Shown: piece by piece, positions 60,701-64,000 of the stretch
How the letters are laid out: each line of letters opens with the position of its first letter
How positions within the stretch are numbered: the stretch's first letter is position 1
Source of the DNA: Cyprinodon diabolis
Taxonomy: Eukaryota > Chordata > Actinopteri > Cyprinodontiformes > Cyprinodontidae
Assembly (NCBI GenBank): GCA_030533445.1
Contig: CM060072.1
Span: forward strand, 21,889,767 to 21,953,766
Reading direction: 5' to 3'
Length of the DNA: 64,000 bases
Program-made: the position numbers and the translations under genes
The notes under the pieces: model-generated
Seen by the model: the letters and a program-made list of their open reading frames with translations, nothing else
The model's database searches: none
What the model was told of the DNA's origin: nothing

Positions 60701-62442
60701 ACATACCGGCAAACACTAGCCTTTTACAGTGGGAGTCATACTTGCTGATGATCAGTGAGTCACATTCATTTGATCAGCATTTCTTGGCGGCACTATTCCC
60801 CCATTAATCATATCTCTACTTCATCACATATATTTAAAAGTCTTATAAAAGTCTTAAAACTAAATTGCTTGCTACTGAAAAAGCTAATTCTGATGATTGA
60901 TAGTGAAGGAAGGTTGTTTTTTCCCTGTGACTGCTATTTAGTGTACTATTGTTGGAATTTTAGGAGAGGCCTCAGTTTCACAGAGCTGTTGAAGGAAGTG
61001 TTTACAGGAAATTGATGAAACCTCAATGGTAGGCTCAAACGGGGAAACAAAAATGCAGCTCATGAGCCAAATGTTCTTTGAAACAGCAAGAAGGATGTGT
61101 TAATCCTCCTACACAGAACACTTAAAGAAAATGAAAACAATCTTCAGTGTTTGAACAGTAAATATACACAGGAAGAATCGTGATGATAAAACATGATCTG
61201 ATCGTTTGTTTGCTTACCTATTCTCCCAGGTCTATTTGAGGTGAGCTGCAGAACAACAGATCATTTCTCAGCTGGGATGAGACAACTTTACCGGGTGAAA
61301 CCGTGCCCTTGGAAACAAAATAAGGTCCCACACTCTGAACCTACCAGGATTGTGAAGTATTATATCAGTGCAGAGGAAATAGAATGGGACTACTCCCCAA
61401 CAAGAGACTGGGAACTGGACAACCACCACACAAGCCCAGAGGAGAGGTGTGTTAGACAGGATGGCTCTGGGAGAATGTGTCTAAATGTTGGAGCTGAAGT
61501 CTGTGATTAGTGGTGGAACTTATTACTGTTTGTAGACAGAAGCTAATTGGTACATGTCTCCCAGTCCAGGTAATATATTTGTGGGTAAAGGGGAGAACAG
61601 GATTGGCTCCCGCTATAAGAAGGTGGTGTATCGACAATACACTGACGAAACCTTTCAAAAACAGAAGACACGGCAGGACCACTGGGGCATCCTTGGTGAG
61701 ATTGGAACCTCCATATGTCAGTTTTGCTAAATAAAGGCTCAGAATGACAGAGATTATCTTTCATATATAGGTCCAATAATCCATGCAGAGGTGGGAGAGC
61801 AGATTCTGATTATATTTAAAAACAAAGCCAGTCGGCCTTATTCCATCACAGCACATGGAGTTAAGGCCAGTGGTTCCCACGTTCCTGTTGAACCTGGTGA
61901 GACTTGAATTTGAAAAAAAAGAGTGTGGGGCTGTTTTCTTGAAAATAACATCCAAAAATGCCCTTTTAACCAACTTTGTGGCATTTTTACGTTTTATCTA
62001 TCCATCAGGCCGCATTATTGAGTTGACCTGGGATATTCCTGAAAGCTCTGGCCCAGGCACTTCTGAACTTAACTGCATTTCCTATGTCTACTTCTCATCT
62101 GTGGACTACATCAAGGTAAATCTCCTGTTGCAATAACATTCACATGTAACCACATTACTTGTTTAACTTAAATAGTAGCTAAAGCAGACACATATGTTTG
62201 TTTACAGGATCTCTATAGTGGCCTTCTAGGGCCTCTAGTAATATGCCGGCCCGGGACTCTGGGGCGTGGCGAGCTGGTCGACAGACAAAGGACAGACATA
62301 AATAGGGAGTTTGCTCTTCTGTTTTTGGTGTATGATGAAAACCAGTCCTGGTACTTGGAGGACAACATTAAAAACTACCTTGGCATCCATCCTGATGCAT
62401 TTACACCAGACGAAGACTTTGAGGAGAGTAACCTGATGCATG
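37078..62442 (+). CDS. cp: Ceruloplasmin-family multicopper ferroxidase (probable cp), 16 exons, 3' end off window
   Basis: A secreted copper ferroxidase that oxidises Fe(II) for loading onto transferrin. Exons: 37078-37241, 43638-43882, 46696-46908, 47139-47339, 47469-47723, 55571-55739, 56455-56585, 56693-56824, 58414-58619, 58758-58902, 59005-59217, 61230-61446, 61565-61695, 61771-61896, 62009-62115, 62208-62442. Phases join over 2,890 nt (963 residues). The ATG has A at -3 and G at +4. Residues 1-22 form a signal peptide. The frame covers cupredoxin domains 1 to mid-6. Domain 1 has trinuclear-copper ligands H125/H127 (HPHG) and H185/H187 (YHSH). Domain 2 has type-1 ligands H309, C352, H357, M362; domain 4 has H655, C698, H703, M708. 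Ceruloplasmin rather than hephaestin or HEPHL1 is favoured by [36 protein letters not shown] and DLYSGL. About 100-200 C-terminal residues are missing, so a membrane anchor (present in hephaestins) cannot be excluded. Family identity is certain; the paralog call is less so. Confidence 0.85.
37559..38068. mobile_element. 510-bp palindromic DNA element, 72-bp terminal inverted repeats, 6-bp duplication
   Basis: The first 72 bases (from TACGACGGAGTATTAGGGCC) are repeated perfectly in reverse complement at the right end (finishing TACTCCGTCGTA). GATGGG flanks both sides (37553-37558 and 38069-38074). Inside are iterated GTCGACATGTCGA, ATTAAACTCG and TTCGAGAATAAAGTTGA words in both orientations. 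It has no coding capacity. It lies in ferroxidase intron 1, about 320 bp past the exon 1 donor. The 6-bp duplication does not fit hAT or Tc1; the class is not assigned. Confidence 0.85.
38106..39559. mobile_element. hAT-like element in intron 1, carrying a nested pogo-type MITE
   Basis: The left end AAGGGGCGGAGCTAG and right end CTACACCTCTG are inverted partners, with matching GGGTGG words just inside. The flanking 8-mers TTTACAAC (38098-38105) and TTTACACC (39560-39567) agree at seven of eight positions. It is separated by only 37 bp from the 510-bp palindrome. Open frames within (e.g. 38320-38787) resemble no known transposase. Confidence 0.65.
38801..39105. mobile_element. pogo/Tigger-type MITE nested in the hAT-like element
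   Basis: Inverted ends GTAAACCCTCGTTTATTGCG and ATAGCAAGGGTTCACTG, with TA on both sides (38799-38800, 39106-39107). Internal words CCCGCGATAGGC and GTGAAGTAG match the widespread vertebrate MITE with TTCGCGGATTT-like ends. 305 bp, non-coding. Confidence 0.8.
39586..39655. repeat. Perfect 35-bp tandem duplication
   Basis: Two identical consecutive copies of a 35-base unit that begins ATTTTACTCTG and ends CATATGTAC. No gap or mismatch separates them, so the duplication looks recent. Confidence 0.97.
40284..40656 (+). repeat. Duplicated block, copy 2 (ferroxidase intron 1)
   Basis: Direct-orientation partner of 36409-36796, about 3.9 kb away, with scattered substitutions and small indels. Together the two copies bracket exon 1 and the transposon cluster of intron 1. 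Confidence 0.8.
41961..42184. mobile_element. Foldback hAT MITE, perfect 8-bp duplication CCCTAATG
   Basis: Starts CAGGGGTGGGCAATTCCAG and ends GGAATTGCCCATCCCTG, a known hAT tip in fish. CCCTAATG flanks both sides exactly (41953-41960, 42185-42192). The inner arms are largely complementary (CCTGCAGCTTTAACATGTG against a ...AAAAGTTGCAGG block). 224 bp, non-coding. Confidence 0.9.
42216..42868 (-). mobile_element. Solo LTR, minus orientation, 5-bp duplication GTCAG
   Basis: TG...CA ends (TGTCATGATG ... GATCCCAACA) and perfect GTCAG duplications (42211-42215, 42869-42873). The same family as 25845-26344, sharing the ends and the CTAGCCCA(A/G)ATGCAGAAC block. 653 bp. It lies 31 bp after the MITE ending at 42184. 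The 146-codon minus-strand frame inside is not a recognised protein. Confidence 0.8.
44851..45402. mobile_element. Non-autonomous element with inverted AGCCTG ends and 7-bp duplication
   Basis: The ends TTAGCCTGACG and CCCAGGCTAG are inverted, and GTTATAG flanks both sides (44844-44850, 45403-45409). On the minus strand a short open frame reads [18 protein letters not shown] then [14 protein letters not shown], which resembles the start of a RecQ-like helicase frame seen in a repeated fish element, but it stops before any helicase motif. The class is not established. Confidence 0.5.
45883..46541. mobile_element. hAT element relic, perfect 8-bp duplication CTCTAAGG
   Basis: Starts CAGTTGCCCCCAAA and ends TTTTGGGAACCACTG, inverted partners of the common CAGTGGTTCCCAAA hAT tip. 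CTCTAAGG is duplicated exactly (45875-45882, 46542-46549). Its right end lies about 150 bp upstream of the acceptor of ferroxidase exon 3. No transposase frame is present. Confidence 0.85.
48060..48345 (-). repeat. Common fish interspersed repeat (SINE-like)
   Basis: Contains AGAGAACCCACACATGCAC, ATTGAAACTCCAAGCAAAAA, GACCCCAGGCCAGGAGTTGA, ACCCGGAACCTTCTTGCTGC and AACAGTGCTAATCACCA in the order typical of an abundant vertebrate repeat. Orientation is uncertain. The overlapping short open frames are chance. Confidence 0.6.
50473..51661 (+). mobile_element. Tc1 element A, right terminal repeat lost
   Basis: The left tip CACTCACCGGCCACTTTATT follows TA at 50471-50472 in a short (TA)n run. The corresponding right tip expected after the transposase stop is absent: the sequence passes straight into a (TA)n microsatellite. 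The element therefore has a readable gene but only one terminal repeat. Confidence 0.85.
50621..51661 (+). CDS. Tc1-like transposase A, uninterrupted (346 aa)
   Basis: A DDE transposase that cuts and reinserts Tc1 elements at TA sites. The frame is open for the full family length. The N-terminus ([20 protein letters not shown], residues 1-20) begins a paired-like helix-turn-helix with [20 protein letters not shown]. The second DNA-binding part has [20 protein letters not shown]. Catalytic acidic residues sit in [18 protein letters not shown] and [12 protein letters not shown], the DD34E arrangement. It ends KAKGGPTRY, the usual C-terminus. No frameshift or stop is seen. The missing right terminal repeat suggests the copy cannot move itself, though the protein might act on other copies. 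It lies in sense orientation inside intron 5 of the ferroxidase gene. Confidence 0.92.
51660..51727. repeat. (TA)n microsatellite between the two Tc1 elements
   Basis: An almost pure TA run begins at the stop codon of transposase A and ends at the TA that precedes element B. A smaller run flanks element A on the left (50455-50472). TA runs offer many Tc1 target sites. Confidence 0.95.
51728..52975 (-). mobile_element. Tc1 element B, structurally complete
   Basis: A 1,248-bp element with 29-bp perfect terminal inverted repeats (tip CACTATATTGCCAAAAGTAT) and TA on both sides (51726-51727, 52976-52977). It contains one uninterrupted transposase on the minus strand. All parts needed for mobility are visible, so this is a candidate recently active or active copy. 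Confidence 0.92.
51810..52841 (-). CDS. Tc1-like transposase B, uninterrupted (343 aa)
   Basis: The start is placed at [20 protein letters not shown], the family N-terminus; the open frame extends further upstream through the terminal repeat and Harbinger DNA, but that extension is not part of the protein. The first helix-turn-helix includes [20 protein letters not shown], followed by the GRPRKL hook and [18 protein letters not shown]. Catalytic acidic residues lie in [21 protein letters not shown] and [17 protein letters not shown] (DD34E), and the glycine-rich box is [14 protein letters not shown]. It ends [10 protein letters not shown]. Length and motifs match a working enzyme. The gene is antisense to the surrounding ferroxidase transcript and from a different Tc1 subfamily than element A. 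Confidence 0.94.
   Translation of the reverse strand: MGRSQELSEFQRGTVIGCHLCNKSSREISSLLNIPQSTVSCIIRKWKCLGTTATQPRSGRPRKLTERGQRMLKRIVRRGRQLSAESITTDLQTSCGLQISSRTVRRELHGMGFHGRAAASKPYITKCNAKRRMRWCKARRHWTLEQWRRVLWSDESRFSIWQSDGRVWVWRLPGERYLSDCIVPSVKFGGGGIMVWGCFSGAGLGPLVPVKGTLNASAYQDILDNSMLPTLWEQFGACPFLFQHDCAPVHKARSIKTWMTESGVDELDWPAQSPDLNPIEHLWDELERRLRARPSRPTSVCDLTNALLEEWSKIPINTLLNLVDSLPRRVEAVLAAKGGPTSY
53225..53609 (-). pseudogene. Harbinger transposase N-terminal fragment
   Basis: The minus-strand frame includes [35 protein letters not shown] and [13 protein letters not shown]. Past an in-frame stop, the same or a shifted frame continues [16 protein letters not shown]. This is the N-terminal helical region of HARBI1-like transposases; the DDE catalytic domain is absent. 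Broken by a stop and by loss of the 3' half. Confidence 0.7.
53935..54350. repeat. Unclassified interspersed repeat, copy 2
   Basis: Ordered blocks shared with 26395-26775 (see copy 1). Here it directly adjoins the right end of the Harbinger element; no counterpart was recognised on the left side. Confidence 0.55.
54902..55193. mobile_element. MITE with CACTGCAAAAA-type inverted tips
   Basis: CACTGCAAAAACGA at the left and TTTTTTCCAGTG at the right are inverted partners. The interior repeats TTTGCCAATGGAATGA / TTCCATTGGCAAAA and AAATAAG/CTTATTT in opposite orientations, making a long imperfect hairpin typical of this fish MITE group. A clear target duplication was not found. Confidence 0.6.
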
Positions 62443-62663
62443 GTAAGATTAAGAGAGGGTGGATGTATAATTAATTTGAGTTTTTTCTACTTTAACTATA
62501 TTTAAAGGATTTGGGAAAATTTGGCCACCTTTAGAAGACGGTTTAAAAGTAAAGACAAAACCTTATATTTTTTCCCATTTTAACAACATATCTCATAACC
62601 ATCATTAGGACTTCAGAGAAGTACATAGAAATGATGTAGGATTCCGAATTAGCTGAGAGGGGG

Positions 62664-62970
62664 GTCCCGTCCAAGCTTACATCCACCATGGACAACACCT
62701 CTCACCCTTTGCCCCAGACTGTAGAGGAGCTGAGCAGCTTTTTTAAGACTCCTACACCCTGTTTGTAAAAAGGAGCTCTTCCGCAGGTCATTCATCCCTG
62801 GTGCCATCAGACTCTACAATGCGACACTACAACAGCAATAACTTGTTCAATTACTATTTAATACCCAGTGCAACAAGCTGTTTTTATATTTAATACCATC
62901 GCAATAGCTATATATAAATACCCATCTATGTAAATACCCATTTAATACCCTGTGCAATAATCCTGTATAA
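62664..62970 (+). mobile_element. CR1/Rex1-like LINE 3' end, plus orientation
   Basis: Matches the minus-strand copy at 27845-28425: the GTCCAAGCTTACATCCACCA block, ATGGACAACACC, GTAGAGGAGCTGAGCAGC, CCTGTTTGTAAAAAG and the 3' UTR words TTTAATACCC(A/T)GTGCAA. Only the last part of the reverse transcriptase frame and the UTR remain. Confidence 0.65.
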
Positions 62971-63684
62971 CAGAGGTCATGGATTAGTGGACAACGGGCC
63001 GGATCCGGACCCACCTGTTGGCTAATCTGGACCCAACCTGTTTTAGAATATTTATAAATTACTGCATGTTGTACGACGACAGCGTCTAACTTCACTTGCG
63101 ATGCTTCTCTTGTTAACATGGTAAAACCCTCCAGAGCGTTCGGGACCAGGCTACACGTGATACAAATAACATAATTAAAAATAAATATTGATCCAGGCTC
63201 ACGAATGAGCACCTTGATTTGTGATTGAGAATGGCTTTGTCGCCAATCAAACCCAGGTTTAGAAGCCTTGAAGGGCAGCATAAAGCCCACTGCTCTCATT
63301 AAGCCATAAAAAACAAAAAAAAACAAAACAGTCTGTTCAGGTGTTAATCTGTGATACCGTGCACGGTGGGCCGGTCCTAATTTCACTAGCGAGGCCCGGC
63401 CCTCCTTAAATGAACCGGCCACAACACTTAATCTCTCTGGCCGAAGCACCTACCTGTGACAGTAAATAACTCAAGGATGCAGTATATATAGTCCTTCCTT
63501 GTCATGCACATCGTTGTGACGGTCGGCATATGGTGTAATTTTCAATTTCTTCAAACTGTAAAATCCTTGCCACAAACTAAATTATAATAAAACTAAAATG
63601 CTTTCTTTAAACCAACCTACGATGTTCCTCTTATCTTTGGCGAATTTATGTTAGAATATTTTGCAAAAATATGTTACGGTGCTC

Positions 63685-63775
63685 GCCCATTGACTGCTGG
63701 AGATAGGCACCAGCAACCCTCGCGACCCTACTCGGGACAAGCGTGTAAGAAAGTGGATGGATAGATGGATGTTAC
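63685..63775 (+). repeat. Fish LINE/SINE tail with (GGAT)n
   Basis: The sequence TTGACTGCTGGAGATAGGCA, CCAGCAACCCTCGCGACCC and a GTAAGAAAGTGGATGGATAG ending is the familiar 3' tail of an abundant fish retroposon, finishing in GGAT-type repeats. Confidence 0.65.
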
Positions 63776-64000
63776 GGTGCATGCTTTGCTGGATGTTAGC
63801 AAAGGCTAATGTTTCCCGTCTTACGTGCATTGTTGCCAGGTTGGGAAGTTTTTCAAGTTTAGGATGTTTTCTTTAGATTTATTGTCTAAGAGATCAATAG
63901 ACTTTGGTCTAAGTGGGCCGGTGTAGATGGAAAAATGACAAAAATCGTTCCCAGTCCGAGCTGAGTCTGAATTTTTAAAGTAGGGCTACAAATTGTCTTT

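Larger units (their letters stand above)
62443..64000. other. Ferroxidase intron 16 (incomplete) with repeats
   Basis: After the donor at 62443 no further cupredoxin exon was found, so the last exons lie beyond the window. The segment carries the LINE 3' end and the tail repeat listed here. Between them, 62975-63480 has a CCGGATCCGGACCC-type block that looks like an old DNA-transposon fragment but could not be classified. Confidence 0.6.

Noticed and set aside
62847..63449. 200-codon minus-strand open frame
   Set aside because: It crosses from one repeat (LINE 3' UTR, antisense) into an unrelated repeat, with no recognised domain; chance opening.

Overview
The window looks like nuclear DNA of a teleost fish. 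It is AT-rich and has vertebrate-type split genes with GT/AG introns. It is littered with repeat families known from fish genomes: Tc1/mariner, PIF/Harbinger, hAT MITEs, L2/Maui-like and CR1/Rex1-like LINEs, a tRNA-derived SINE and solo LTRs. No bacterial gene layout, CRISPR array, rRNA or tRNA gene was seen.

Three cellular protein-coding genes were recognised by translating exons and checking that splice phases join. (1) Minus strand, 3716-9253: the first seven coding exons (329 codons) of LTN1/listerin, the E3 ubiquitin ligase of ribosome-associated quality control; the rest lies off the left edge. (2) Minus strand, 13584-24098: a complete 15-exon TMEM135 gene (473 residues), a peroxisome/mitochondria-associated multi-pass membrane protein. 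(3) Plus strand, 37078-62442: the first 16 coding exons (963 residues) of a secreted multicopper ferroxidase, best matched to ceruloplasmin (cp). Its final part (second half of cupredoxin domain 6) lies off the right edge. TMEM135 and LTN1 are tandem on the minus strand. cp is divergent from TMEM135, with about 13 kb between their starts. The three genes are not obviously in one pathway, so the shared neighbourhood is probably chromosomal history rather than function.

Region by region: 1-3700 holds old transposons, including a Tc1 copy with a MITE inside its transposase. 3716-9253 is LTN1. 9254-13583 is an AT-rich intergenic stretch. 13584-24098 is TMEM135, with hAT MITEs and a MITE-in-SINE nest in its introns. 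24099-37077 is a repeat-rich intergenic desert (solo LTRs, LINE relics). 37078-64000 is the ferroxidase gene with very repeat-loaded introns 1, 2 and 5.

The most striking structures are three. The first is a nested set of transposons in cp intron 5: a Harbinger element carrying two Tc1 elements, both with open transposase frames, one complete with terminal repeats and TA duplications. The second is a 510-bp palindromic element with a 6-bp target duplication just inside cp intron 1. The third is a series of hAT-type MITEs and solo LTRs whose target-site duplications can be read directly. No convincing wholly new biological system was found.
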